Assembly: GCA_037179515.1 (NCBI GenBank)
Contig: JAXCGZ010007630.1
Span: forward strand, 82,501-100,000
Origin: Halocaridina rubra
Taxonomy: Eukaryota; Arthropoda; Malacostraca; Decapoda; Atyidae
DNA length: 17,500 nt
Direction of reading: 5' to 3'
Position 1 is the stretch's first letter. Each line of letters opens with the position of its first letter. The translations under genes and the position numbers were made by a program. Of the stretch, positions 1-10,700 are shown piece after piece. The notes below the pieces were generated by a model that was not told where the DNA came from, did no database searches, and saw only the letters and a program-made list of their open reading frames with translations.

Positions 1-540
1 CAGACTCGTTAATGATCCTTCTCTTACTTCTAATCTAGATTCTCTCTCTCTTCGCCGAAAGGTATCTTCCCTTTCTCTTTTCTATCGCTACTACTTCCAT
101 CGCTGATCTGATGAGTTGCCGAGTTGCAGCCCTCCCCCACTGCCGAGGCCACGTAACACTCGCCAAGCAGCCTCATCTCACAGGTACTGTGTGGAGATTT
201 ATAGCTCGTGGATTGGTCGGTGCAGCGACTGCTTCTTCCCATCTACCTCCAGACTCTGGAACTCTCTTCCTCCTTCTGTTTTTCCTAATTCTTATGACCT
301 TTCATCCTTCAAAAAGCAGATCTATCGTCATCTCAGATCCTAGTCCTTCATATCTCTGGTCCTCTGTACTTTGACTGTTTTTTTTTTTGTCTGTCGTTTT
401 CCTTTGTGTGACATTACCTCATCTCTGCCTTGTCCTTAACCTCTTTCTTTTCCTTCATCTTGATATTTTCTCGTGCCCGGGCCTTTATTGATGGGGGCAG
501 TTTCTGCCTGTCCGGGTGTCACACTCATAAAAAAAAAATA
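1..540 (+). mobile_element. 5'-truncated non-LTR retrotransposon (LINE), 3' end, copy 1
   Basis: This is the C-terminal coding end, 3' UTR and short A-rich tail of a LINE. It enters from the left window edge, so its 5' limit is unknown. The coding part ends at 343, is followed by about 185 bp of non-coding sequence ending in CGGGTGTCACACTCAT, and then a run of about ten A ending near 540. Copy 2 (541-1110) and the inverted copy 3 (10008-10209) match the same UTR almost throughout, which confirms a dispersed family. The A-rich end directly after a conserved terminus is the usual product of target-primed reverse transcription. The clade cannot be set from this part alone. Confidence 0.88.
2..343 (+). 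pseudogene. LINE ORF2 C-terminal fragment with in-frame stop
   Basis: Reading from base 2 gives RLVNDPSLTSNLDSLSLRRK and onward to a TAG at 341-343. The last part, RLWNSLPPSVFPNSYDLSSF followed by a basic KKQIYRHL end, is the typical C-terminus of arthropod LINE polymerases (the R-x-WNSLP...FK...L pattern seen downstream of the RT domain). A TGA at 104-106 interrupts the frame, probably from a TGC or TGG codon, so this copy is dead. The RT domain itself lies outside the window. The family assignment rests on motif recognition, not on a database comparison. Confidence 0.82.
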
Positions 541-1110
541 CTGATCACACATCTGAGGTGCTTCTTCTTATACTTATCTTCTTGATAGGGTTGAATCTAA
601 GGCAGTCAAACTCATTAATGATACTTCTCTTACTTCTAATTTGGATTCTCTCTTCGCCGTAAGGTATCTTCCCTTTCTCTTTTCTATTGCTACTTCTATC
701 GCTGCTCTGATGAGTTGACGAGTTGCATCCCTCCCCCACTGCCGAGGCTGTATAATACTTGCCAAGCGGCCTCGCGGATTGATCAGTGCAGCGATTGCTT
801 CTTCCCATCTACCTCCAGACTCTGGAACTCTCTTCCTCATTCTGTCTTTCCTAATTCTTATGACCTATCATCCTTCAAAAAGCGAATCTATCGTCATCTC
901 AGGGCCTAGTCCTCCATATGTCTGTGTCCACTGTACTTTGACTGTTTTTTCAGTCTGTCGTTCTCGTTTGTGTGACATAACCTCATCTCTGCCTTGTCCT
1001 TAACCTTTTTCTTTTTCTTCGTCTTGGTGTTTTCTCGTGCCTTGGCATTTATTGATAAGGGCAATTTTTGCCTGTCCCGGTGTCACACTCATGAAAAAAA
1101 TAAATAAAAT
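541..1110 (+). mobile_element. 5'-truncated LINE 3' end, copy 2 (same family as copy 1)
   Basis: This is a second copy in direct orientation, starting at or within a few bases of the A-rich tail of copy 1. It extends further 5' in the protein than the visible part of copy 1, beginning at the segment before the RT-linker motif LLDRVESKAVKLI. Relative to copy 1 it has a 4-base loss near 645-655, a 3-base loss near 685 and a 33-base loss near 770. Its 3' UTR ends in CACACTCATGAAAAAAATAA, again an A-rich tail. No clear target-site duplication can be seen because both flanks are A-rich. Confidence 0.86.
545..909 (+). pseudogene. LINE ORF2 C-terminal fragment, frameshifted
   Basis: The first part reads SHI-stop-GASSYTYLLDRVESKAVKLINDTSL. 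In related LINE polymerases this position carries HVWGG, so the TGA at 554-556 is probably a mutated Trp codon. The 4-base deletion near 645-655 shifts the frame. The other frame then carries the conserved end, RLWNSLPHSVFPNSYDLSSF and KKRIYRHLRA, to a stop at 907-909. A nonsense codon, a frameshift and two in-frame deletions show an old, non-functional copy. Confidence 0.8.
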
Positions 1111-1519
<409 letters not shown>

Positions 1520-1644
1520 GATGTTCTTTATCTTGAGAAACTATCTCATGTTATATTAATTGCCGTGATCAGATTAATCCAACATTAGTTTACAACACTA
1601 TTAATTTTTGTTGCTTAATGTGTCTTAATTAGTCTCCTTTCGAA
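1520..1644. other. Unique AT-rich spacer
   Basis: AT-rich sequence between the microsatellite and the SINE body. Its right part may include the 3' end of that SINE, whose tail I could not place exactly. Confidence 0.4.
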
Positions 1645-1783
1645 AGAGGGTGATCGCAGACCTGGAGAGAAGTTTGAGGGTTAGGGCTGGATGCCTTTAC
1701 GAATGATCCGTGGTGGGGATCGAACCCGGCACGCGCTCAGCACTTATCAACTTGGATGCTCTACTACTAAGCTACCGCGTCCC
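1645..1783 (-). mobile_element. tRNA-derived SINE (GGCATCCAG-core type)
   Basis: Read on the minus strand, a tRNA-like head runs from 1783 to about 1703. It has an A box within GGTAGCTTAGTAGTAGAGC (1758-1776) and a perfect B box GGTTCGATCC (1717-1726), about 33 bp apart. The head is followed by AAGGCATCCAGCCC, a core shared with the SINEs at 9072 and 9695. The acceptor strands do not pair and the anticodon arm is not preserved, so this is not a functional tRNA gene. RNA polymerase III would be the expected transcriber. The 3' boundary is approximate. Confidence 0.75.
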
Positions 1784-1959
1784 ATACCCTTCATATCCTA
1801 CTTGTTATCCTGTCTTGAGGACCTGATCGATAGGATATTTGTAAAATGCTGTCCCTCGGCACTTCAGGAATTGCCTATCGATCATTGATGGCCCATAGAA
1901 TCCTTTCAAAATTAAATTCCAATGACTTGATTCACACAGGCATCCACAAAGATACACAT

Positions 1960-1960
<1 letters not shown>
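1784..1960. other. Unique sequence, nothing recognised
   Basis: Mixed-composition DNA between the SINE head and the (CT)n array. Open frames here are short and continue into microsatellite. No motif was found. Confidence 0.4.
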
Positions 1961-2054
<94 letters not shown>

Positions 2055-2077
2055 CTCTTTCTCTTTCTCTCTCTCTC
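1961..2077. repeat. (CT)n microsatellite
   Basis: Nearly pure CT repeat over about 117 bp, with CG and TTT interruptions near 2051-2067. It is a polypurine/polypyrimidine tract with mirror symmetry, able in principle to form triplex DNA. Confidence 0.97.
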
Positions 2078-2084
2078 AAAATGC

Positions 2085-2105
2085 AAACACATACACACAC
2101 ACACA
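2085..2105. repeat. Short (CA)n tract
   Basis: ACACAT followed by a short run of CA, seven bases downstream of the (CT)n array. Together they form a compound microsatellite. Confidence 0.85.
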
Positions 2106-2339
2106 AAACAAATTAATAAAAGGCTGTAAATACTTTGGACCCCAGTGCTGGGAATGTTTGGCCCGTATGGTCTGATGTTTCCATATTTATTTCTTTAATC
2201 TTCCAAACGGATAGGAATTCGGCCTCACAGATGCTCAGGTACCCAGGCATATAAATTGCAACGCTCTGTTTCTGACTTTTTTTTTTTCATTTTTGATACA
2301 TTCCCCCTTACCTTTATTTTCAGCTTCATGATTCATGCT

Positions 2340-2526
2340 TTCCTTCTTTGGAGTCTTTTCAAGGTGATGCATTTTCTCTCATTTTTCTTTTTTTCTTTTT
2401 TCTTTTTACTTTTTCTCCCTCTTTTTCCATTCTTTCTGACAACTGTTCTATCCATATTTCCACTTCATATTTTAAGTCTCTTTATTTCTCATTCTCATTT
2501 CCTTCTATATCTATTCAAAGTGATCC

Positions 2527-2564
<38 letters not shown>

Positions 2565-2960
2565 TAAATGCAAAGCTTCCTCCCTCTATTTTCTAATCTC
2601 ACTTTCTATTGAATCTTTTTAAGGTGAATCTTTTTCCCTCTCATTTTTCTTTTTTTTTTCTCTCTTGACTCTCTACAAGGCAACGTTTTTTCCCTCTCAT
2701 TCTTCATTCTCTCTTTCTTTTGAGTCTTTCCAAAGTAACACTTTATCTAGTAATATTCCTTCTTTTATGGGTCTCTTCCAGAGTAACACCCTGGATTTAT
2801 ATTTTAAGTCTTTCTTTTTTCTTTTCAGTTGAGTCTTTTCAGAGTAACGTTTTTGTTCCCTCATTTTTCATTCTTTCTAATGATTATTTTTTTCTGTTGA
2901 GTCCTGAAGTAGCATTTTCTCTCTAAATTTTTCATTCTCTCAGTCTGTTGGACCGTTTTC
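2340..2960. repeat. Degenerate pyrimidine-rich minisatellite
   Basis: About eight diverged copies of a unit resembling TTGAGTCTTTTCAGAGTAAC followed by a T/C-rich spacer with CTCTCATTTTTC. Recognisable copies start near 2348, 2608, 2664, 2718, 2767, 2828 and 2898, with weaker matches near 2505 and 2948. Spacing is roughly 45-70 bp. The copies differ at many positions, so the array is old. A T31 homopolymer at 2531-2561 splits it. The hydrophobic Phe-rich open frames on the plus strand follow from T-richness and are not proteins. Confidence 0.65.
2531..2561. repeat. T31 homopolymer
   Basis: Uninterrupted run of 31 T. It could be a minus-strand retroposon poly(A) tail, but no element end is recognisable beside it. 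Confidence 0.9.
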
Positions 2961-3599
<639 letters not shown>

Positions 3600-3600
3600 C

Positions 3601-3601
<1 letters not shown>

Positions 3602-3674
<73 letters not shown>
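3602..3674. repeat. (TA)n microsatellite
   Basis: Pure TA repeat between the head of the preceding SINE and the tail side of the next tRNA-like element. Confidence 0.96.
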
Positions 3675-3677
<3 letters not shown>

Positions 3678-3760
3678 GAAAAATTTCCCCTACCGGGACT
3701 TTAACCTAGGACTTATAATTACTAAGTCAAGGAGCTACCAACTACCCCACAGAAGGTTAA
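3675..3760 (-). mobile_element. tRNA-like element (SINE head), family S2, copy 1
   Basis: The minus strand reads GGGGTAGTTGGTAGCTCC (an A box, 3731-3748) followed by CTAGGTTAAAGTCCCGG (a B box with two changes, core 3697-3707). A second copy at 4152-4200 preserves the canonical B box GGTTCGAGTCC and shares TAGTAATTATAAGTCCTAGG with one change. The 3' side is short, TTTCTTC, and runs straight into (TA)n. No paired acceptor stem is visible, so a degraded SINE or tRNA pseudogene is favoured. Confidence 0.65.
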
Positions 3761-4060
3761 AAGGAATCCAACCTTATAGCTTATATCTGCTATACTTAGG
3801 AATGAACGCATTCTATCTGAATGCCACTATGTTCATATTACAGATTCCCCAACCTTACTCGTGGTTTCATTTTCGCATTTAATTCAACTCCCAATCTCAT
3901 TTGGGTCCAACAATAACCAATACTTAAATGGAAGACGGGGGGGGGGGTCTCGGATAGAACATGATGAATCCCACAACAAACATTGTTTTCAAAAGCGATT
4001 CTGACGAAGAAGAATTCGAGAACAATGTAATTTGCAAAAGGATTGGATACCAGTCATAAA
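3761..4060. other. Unique sequence with a G11 run
   Basis: No gene recognised. It holds an 11-base G homopolymer at 3937-3947, a strong guanine tract unusual in this AT-rich setting. Confidence 0.5.
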
Positions 4061-4076
4061 TAAAAATACATATTTA

Positions 4077-4104
4077 CACACACACACAAACACACACACA
4101 CACA
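4077..4104. repeat. (CA)n tract
   Basis: CA repeat with an AAA interruption, followed by TGTATATATA. Confidence 0.9.
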
Positions 4105-4151
4105 TGTATATATAACCAAGCAAGCACATTACATATGTGAAAACATGAATA

Positions 4152-4198
4152 ATTTTTTACCCCGACCGGGACTCGAACCTAGGACTTATAACTACTAA

Positions 4199-4200
<2 letters not shown>
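4152..4200 (-). mobile_element. tRNA-like element, family S2, copy 2, cut at (TA)n
   Basis: The minus strand carries ACTTAGTAGTTATAAGTCCT and then GGTTCGAGTCC (B box, 4169-4179) and CGGTCGGGG. It matches copy 1 at 3675-3760 until position 4199, where the A-box half is absent and a (TA)n array begins instead. Either the array replaced the 5' half of the head or the copy was truncated exactly there. Confidence 0.65.

Positions 4201-4290
<90 letters not shown>
4200..4290. repeat. (TA)n microsatellite
   Basis: About 88 bp of TA repeat ending TACATATT. Confidence 0.96.
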
Positions 4291-5208
<918 letters not shown>

Positions 5209-5251
5209 CTATTTCACGGGAAGCACGTGAATATTTTGAATATGTAAATGA

Positions 5252-5320
5252 CTACGGAAGGAAATTGAAAGAAATTTTTGGATCCTTAATGTTTTCAAGT
5301 TTACTACTTATCTTCAGAGG

Positions 5321-5323
<3 letters not shown>
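5252..5323. repeat. 72-bp direct repeat X, copy A
   Basis: Starts CTACGGAAGG and ends CTTCAGAGGACT. It matches 5645-5716 with four substitutions (at unit positions 7, 38, 42 and 53) and no gaps. Both copies run into a TG repeat. It marks the left edge of the duplicated unit discussed in the findings. Confidence 0.93.

Positions 5324-5356
<33 letters not shown>
5323..5356. repeat. (TG)n tract, copy A
   Basis: About 34 bp of TG repeat between repeat X and the tail of the SINE. In SINE orientation it is the (CA)n tail. Confidence 0.95.
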
Positions 5357-5358
<2 letters not shown>

Positions 5359-5573
5359 CGTACGTGTGTGAATGACCGGGCTTTACGTCATAGGGTGCCT
5401 TTTCTATTTAGGGCTAGGACATAGCCTTTTCGAAGGACTTTGGTTTTGGAAAGTGCGACTGCTACCCTGAGTGACTGCCCGCTCTTACCTCAGACCGTGG
5501 AGGGTATCAAACTGACGACCAGGCAAATCAAAGTTGCGCACGCTACCAACCCGGCAACGGCGGCAACGCACAC
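5357..5573 (-). mobile_element. tRNA-derived SINE, family S1, copy A
   Basis: On the minus strand the head starts at GTTGCCGCCGTTGCCGGG (5573 downward), with an A-box-like GGTTGGTAGCGTGCGC and a degenerate B box GTTTGATACC (canonical GGTTCGAATCC). The body follows, with CCACGGTCTGAGG, CAGGGTAGCAGTCGCAC and GTCCTAGCCCTAAATAG, ending GACGTAAAGCCCGG and a (CA)n tail. Compared with copy B it retains about 18 extra bases near 5434-5452. The head differs from copy C, so the family may have more than one tRNA head or a heavily changed one. Confidence 0.83.
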
Positions 5574-5642
5574 ACACACAAACACACACATGCTATCTAT
5601 CTATCTATCTATCCATCTATCTATCTATCTATCTATCTATCT
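5565..5642. repeat. (CA)n-(CTAT)n compound microsatellite, copy A
   Basis: CA repeat interrupted by AAA, then TGCTAT and about 12 CTAT units to 5642. The same order and the same interruptions appear at 7449-7519, so it is part of the duplicated unit. Confidence 0.93.
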
Positions 5643-5644
5643 GG

Positions 5645-5716
5645 CTACGGGAGGAAATTGAAAGAAATTTTTGGATCCTTATTGTGTTCAAGTTTATTAC
5701 TTATCTTCAGAGGACT
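5645..5716. repeat. 72-bp direct repeat X, copy B
   Basis: 68 of 72 bases match copy A at 5252. It is followed by a short TG run (5718-5727) and then by the 3' end of the LINE, rather than by a SINE. Confidence 0.93.
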
Positions 5717-5759
5717 CTGTGTGTGTGATTACCTAATTGTGATTACCTAATTGTGTTTA

Positions 5760-5790
5760 CGGGAAAGAGCCCAAAGCTCGTATCTTCCCG
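5760..5790 (-). other. 3' UTR hairpin of the LINE
   Basis: CGGGAA (5760-5765) pairs with TTCCCG (5785-5790), and inside it GAGC (5767-5770) with GCTC (5776-5779). It lies six bases from the 14-bp tail repeats. In related elements a 3' stem-loop is used for recognition by the reverse transcriptase; that role is an inference here. Confidence 0.6.
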
Positions 5791-5815
5791 TCTCCTCATC
5801 GGTTCCATTTTAGAC

Positions 5816-7138
5816 TTAGTGATACTTATCATACCTGTCCTTAAAACTATGGATTGAGATAGCATTAACTACCTCCTCGCTTAGCGAATTCCAATTATCA
5901 ACTACTCTTACACTGAAAATGTATTTCCTTACATCCTGCAAAGAAGTTTTCTTACGAAGCTTCAAACTATGACCTCTAGTTCTAGAGCCAGCCATATCGA
6001 AGTATCGATCCCTATCCACTCTATCATAACCATGAAGGAATTTAAAGACTGTCACCATATCCCCCCTTACTCTTCTAGCTTCGAGTGATGGTAAGTCTAA
6101 TTCCCTCAGCCTCTCATCATAACTGAGATTGCGTATTTCTGGCACCAGTTTCGTGGCATGTCTTTGAACTTTTTCAAGCTTAGCTATGTGCTTTTTCAAG
6201 TGCGGATTCCAAAAGGGGGCTGCATATTCGAGTTTGGGCCTCACATAGGTTACATAAATATTTCTGAACATTTCCTTGTCCATGTGCCTGAAGGCTACCC
6301 TTACATTTGATAAGAATGCATATGCTGCCCTTACTATGCCATTTATATGTATTTCTGGAGACAAATCTGCCAGTATGTTTACTCCTAGATCTCTCTCATT
6401 TTCTGTCTCTTGAAGTTGTACTCCAGCCACCGAGTAGTCAAGCTTGGGCCTTCTTGCACTTGTACCCATTCTCATTACCTTACATTTTGAAGTATTGAAT
6501 TTCATTAGCCACTTTTCTGACCACTCATGCAGATTATTTAGATCATCCTGAAGTTGTCTACCATTGTTCTCGTTTTTTACTTTCTTCACAATCTTTGCAT
6601 CATCTGCAAACATATTCATGAATGAATTTACAGACTCTGGTAGGTCATTTACATATACAAGGAACAAAAGTGGCCCTAAAACTGAACCCTGTGGAACTCC
6701 ACTACTAACTCTTCTCCATTCAGACACTGAGTGTCTTACTTTAACCCTCTGTTCCCTTCCTTCTAAGTAAGTTTTTATCCATTCCAAAACATTTCCACCT
6801 ATTCTAGCCATTGAGTGCAGCTTCCTAATAAGTCTCCCATGTGGAACAGTGTCAAACGCTTTCTGGAAGTCTAGGAATATGCAATCTGCCCAGCCCTCTC
6901 TTTCCTGTAAGATTTGGCTTACCTCATCATAAAATTCTAATAAGTTTGTTACTGTTGATCTACCTTCTCTGAAGCCATGTTGCCTCACTGACAAAAAGTT
7001 GAAGGATTCCAAGTGAAGAGAGATATGTTTCCTTAGTAGTTTCTCCATAACTTTGCAAACTATGCTGGTCAAGGAAACTGGTCTATAGTTCAGAGCCGTA
7101 TCCCTCCTTCCCTTTTTGAAGATAGGTATCACATTTGC
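5816..7138 (-). CDS. Non-LTR retrotransposon reverse transcriptase (ORF2 fragment)
   Basis: The frame is open for 440 codons from the truncation point (Ala-Asn-Val, 7138) to a TAA at 5816-5818. There is no true start codon; numbering here counts the Val at 7132 as 1. The RT motifs are all present: NYRPVSLTS (15-23), QHGFREGRST (51-60), FLDFQKAFD with catalytic Asp88 (motif A), GVPQGSVLGPLLF (motif B, 145-157), FADDAKI with Asp177 and Asp178 (motif C), and LMKFNTSKCKVM (209-220). The ERDLGV segment (246-251) and the C-terminal LEKVQRHATKLV (319-330) and WNSLSEEVV follow, as in CR1/Jockey-type polymerases. The N-terminal endonuclease is absent. Lack of any stop or frameshift suggests a fairly recent insertion. 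The product would copy element RNA at a nicked target, but this copy lacks the nuclease and promoter and should not be autonomous. Confidence 0.95.
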   Translation of the reverse strand, partial: ANVIPIFKKGRRDTALNYRPVSLTSIVCKVMEKLLRKHISLHLESFNFLSVRQHGFREGRSTVTNLLEFYDEVSQILQEREGWADCIFLDFQKAFDTVPHGRLIRKLHSMARIGGNVLEWIKTYLEGREQRVKVRHSVSEWRRVSSGVPQGSVLGPLLFLVYVNDLPESVNSFMNMFADDAKIVKKVKNENNGRQLQDDLNNLHEWSEKWLMKFNTSKCKVMRMGTSARRPKLDYSVAGVQLQETENERDLGVNILADLSPEIHINGIVRAAYAFLSNVRVAFRHMDKEMFRNIYVTYVRPKLEYAAPFWNPHLKKHIAKLEKVQRHATKLVPEIRNLSYDERLRELDLPSLEARRVRGDMVTVFKFLHGYDRVDRDRYFDMAGSRTRGHSLKLRKKTSLQDVRKYIFSVRVVDNWNSLSEEVVNAISIHSFKDRYDKYH

Positions 7139-8440
<1,302 letters not shown>

Positions 8441-8444
8441 ATAC

Positions 8445-8560
8445 AGAGTAAAAGATCCCCTGTTTCCTCACTGTGGCCCATTTAGTCGACTTTCACGACA
8501 CGCAGGGGAACACGAAGGATGCATGCTAGCCACCCTCTCTCTCAAGGGGATTTTTGAGTA
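8445..8560 (-). repeat. Dispersed repeat with CCTGCGTGTCGT core, copy 1
   Basis: The minus strand reads CATCCTTCGTGTTCCCCTGC, then GTGTCGTGAAAGTCGACTAAATGGG, and continues into AGGGGATC. The core CCCTGCGTGTCGT plus CGACTAAA also occurs at 9469-9495 on the plus strand. Locally GC-rich within AT-rich surroundings. It is probably part of an interspersed element; the class is unknown to me. Confidence 0.55.
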
Positions 8561-9071
8561 ATAAGTATCTGAATTATTCATGAATACGATCAAAGTATTC
8601 GATATTCGATGTGTCACGAACTAACTATTCCTTACTCATGTTTATGAGTTTAATATCTTCACAACATCTGGGGATAACTGTGGCCAAAGGCTCTCTCCTA
8701 CCTATAATATAGAATAATTATAGTCACTTGTTTACACAAGTTGTGCACTGAGAATTCGCAATATCATAACCTTGAAAATGTTTAACAATATTTATTGGAT
8801 ACAAATTTAGTCTATCTTTGAGTTGTGTTAATCTGAGTTTCATTTCACTGGGAAAAGATATATTATCTCTCTTTTTCTGACTTATTTACCATTTTCCAGT
8901 ATTCTATTTATTCTTTCCAGTATATAATATTTTCAAGCTTTTCCTCATGGTATATTTGCATTCTCATAACTTTTAAGTTAATGAATACTTGCAGTTACTT
9001 GTAGGGTACTTACATAAGTAACTACTAAATGTTATTAATCTACACAATATGAACATGCACTTGTAGGGTGC
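8561..9071. other. Unique AT-rich sequence, no gene recognised
   Basis: No open frame of note. ACTTGTAGGGT occurs at about 8998 and again at about 9058, just before the SINE; this may be chance or a remnant of a short duplication. Confidence 0.4.
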
Positions 9072-9235
9072 TGACGGGGACAGCGGTAGCGCAGTGGTTA
9101 GGGAACTTGACTCAAGAGGAGATACCCCGCGATCACAGCTACCTCGGGTATCGGGACGGGCATCCAGTCTGAATTCCCCAGCTCCAACTTGTCTGTGTCC
9201 ACTCCATGAATGAGGATTAAAAGGGACACATGAAA
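9072..9235 (+). mobile_element. tRNA-derived SINE (GGCATCCAG-core type), plus-strand copy
   Basis: The head has an A box TAGCGCAGTGGTTAGGG (9087-9103) and a changed B box CGATCACAGC (9130-9139). It is followed by CGGGCATCCAGTCTGAATTC, CCCAGCTCCAACTTGTCTGTG and CTCCATGAATGAGG. The minus-strand copy at 9695-9792 matches this body and keeps a better B box. The core also resembles the SINE at 1645-1783. The 3' end near 9235 is approximate. Confidence 0.75.
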
Positions 9236-9404
9236 TACAATACTTAGAACTTGTGGGGCTCAGAATATGTCATATTATAGATATAAATCATGTCACCTGT
9301 ATGACATCTTGAATTCTGATCTCATTTAAGTGACTAAATATCGCGCTTGTTCTTAGGCTTTCACTAATGACATGTTTATTCCTTTGTCTTACATTAATTA
9401 ATGT

Positions 9405-9670
9405 TTGTGTATCGATTTATAGTGCCCTGTGGTGGCGGGCACAACATCAAAGAATAGCCCCAACGTATTCCCTGCGTGTCGTAAGAGGCGACTAAAAGTG
9501 GACGGGGCGAGGGGACTGGGAATCCCCCCGTTGTATTAACCTCCCGCGAGACGTCAAAGAAGAGGGAGAGTAGAGGGGAGGGTAAGTTCTCCCCAAACTC
9601 TAGTTTTGTTTCTTTTTTGATGTCGGCTACCCCCCAATGGGGGAAACAGCCAAGGTAGATAGATAGTATT
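9405..9670 (+). repeat. Dispersed repeat with CCTGCGTGTCGT core, copy 2
   Basis: A GC-rich block: GCCCTGTGGTGGCGGGC, then CCCTGCGTGTCGTAAGAGGC, GACTAAAAGTGG, a G-rich segment and CTACCCCCCAATGGGGG (hairpin-forming), ending in AGGTAGATAGATAG. Core shared with 8445-8560 in opposite orientation. The terminal GATA repeat looks like a retroposon tail. I do not recognise an RT or transposase in it. The minus-strand 96-codon frame across it is probably not a gene. Confidence 0.6.
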
Positions 9671-9694
9671 GATTTATACGTCATTATTATTCCC

Positions 9695-9792
9695 CATTCG
9701 AATGGAGGTTAACATAGACAGGTTGGAGCTGAGGAATTAAGGTTGGATGTTCTTTCTAATTCCCCGAGGTGAGCTTGAACCAAGGCCACCTA
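9695..9792 (-). mobile_element. SINE fragment (GGCATCCAG-core type), minus-strand copy
   Basis: The minus strand reads CTTGGTTCAAGCTCACCTCG (B box GGTTCAAGC), GGGGAATTAGAAAGAACATCC, then AATTCCTCAGCTCCAACCTG and TCTATGTTAACCTCCATTCG. This lines up with 9130-9215 on the plus strand in the same order with many substitutions. The A-box half of the head is not clear, so it may be 5'-truncated. Confidence 0.7.
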
Positions 9793-10007
9793 ACATCAAC
9801 TAATGATTTTTTTCATTATTAATTTTATGTATACCATGTACATATGTACTTAATTAATTGAGAATATATACCAGTACAGAAGGTACATGTTTGTTATATC
9901 AGACCATAGCGGAAAACATTGAAAATCCAACCGCAAAACATTGAATGAACAGTACTTTTCATATTAAATTTGATATATAAATTACAAAAATATTGAAAAA
10001 AATAATG
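9793..10007. other. Unique AT-rich sequence
   Basis: Very AT-rich; nothing recognised apart from an imperfect direct repeat of AAAACATTGAA near 9914 and 9935. Confidence 0.4.
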
Positions 10008-10209
10008 TTTTTTTATGAGTGTGACACCGGGACAGGCAGAAACTGCCCTCATCAATAAAGGCCCGGGCACGAGAAAATACCAAGACGGGGGAGAAGAAAA
10101 AGGTTAAGGACAAGGCAGAGATGAGGTAATGTCACACACAGGTAAACGACACACAGAAAAAAAGAGTCAAAGTACAGAGGACCCAAAGATACGGAGGACT
10201 AGGATCTGA
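10008..10209 (-). mobile_element. 5'-truncated LINE 3' UTR, copy 3 (inverted)
   Basis: Reads on the minus strand from CAGATCCTAGTCCTCCGTAT to CCCGGTGTCACACTCAT and a short A7 tail (T7 at 10008-10014). It matches 337-535 and 895-1095. Truncation falls within the last codons of the ORF, so only UTR remains. It also shows that the true family terminus is at the CACACTCAT-A(n) junction. Confidence 0.88.
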
Positions 10210-10692
10210 CTACGGACAAAGTGGCCTCAATGCATTAGCTATCCACATCTATGAAATTATCAACGCTGTATTTCTTTTAAATAATGTTCTTATTGAAGCG
10301 ACTACGCTTGGCCCATGACCCATCCGCCCATTGCGATACTACAGTTGAAGGTTTTTGGATTAAATAGGACTGGTCGCGACAGCTCGATGTTCACGTCTTA
10401 AATTAGTTACGTTATTATTTTCCAATTCTTACATCTGCACCGAATTTTCTGGGGAAGTTGTTACACATCTCCTATCATCCCTTAACATCTGACATGTCAC
10501 TACACTCCCCATCTCTATTTCTCTTTGTTTTATGTTTTTTGATGCCAGGATGTTACACTAATAAAAATGTACAAAGGGGTATAAGAGAGAAAAAAAACTG
10601 TTACAACTGGTGATAGCAAGTACAGAGAGATGGTTTGTTCACAATAAAACAATCATGTTGCTTTCTGGGCACTAAACTTAGTCTTTCTGTTC
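10210..10692. other. Unique sequence, possible eroded retroposon end
   Basis: No gene. The end GATGCCAGGATGTTACACTA followed by ATAAAAA (10540-10566) loosely resembles the LINE terminus described above and might be an old relative. The similarity is short and not conclusive. Confidence 0.35.
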
Positions 10693-10700
10693 TTTTAAGC

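Noticed and set aside
1703..1783. Functional tRNA gene
   Set aside because: Good A and B boxes but the acceptor stem does not pair and the sequence continues into a repeat body, so a SINE is the better call. The same reasoning applies to 3524-3599, 3683-3752 and 9072-9140.
1805..2175. Arg/Glu and Leu/Ser repeat proteins across (CT)n
   Set aside because: Microsatellite translation on three frames; codon periodicity is that of the repeat.
2256..2926. Phe-rich hydrophobic frames resembling membrane proteins
   Set aside because: Caused by T-rich minisatellite sequence; similar in adjacent frames, with no conserved signature.
5594..5642. CRISPR-like short regular repeats
   Set aside because: Tetranucleotide repeats without spacers in an evidently eukaryotic context.
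9394..9684. 96-codon minus-strand open frame
   Set aside because: It lies fully inside an interspersed GC-rich repeat, has no recognisable domain, and the repeat's other copy does not keep the frame.
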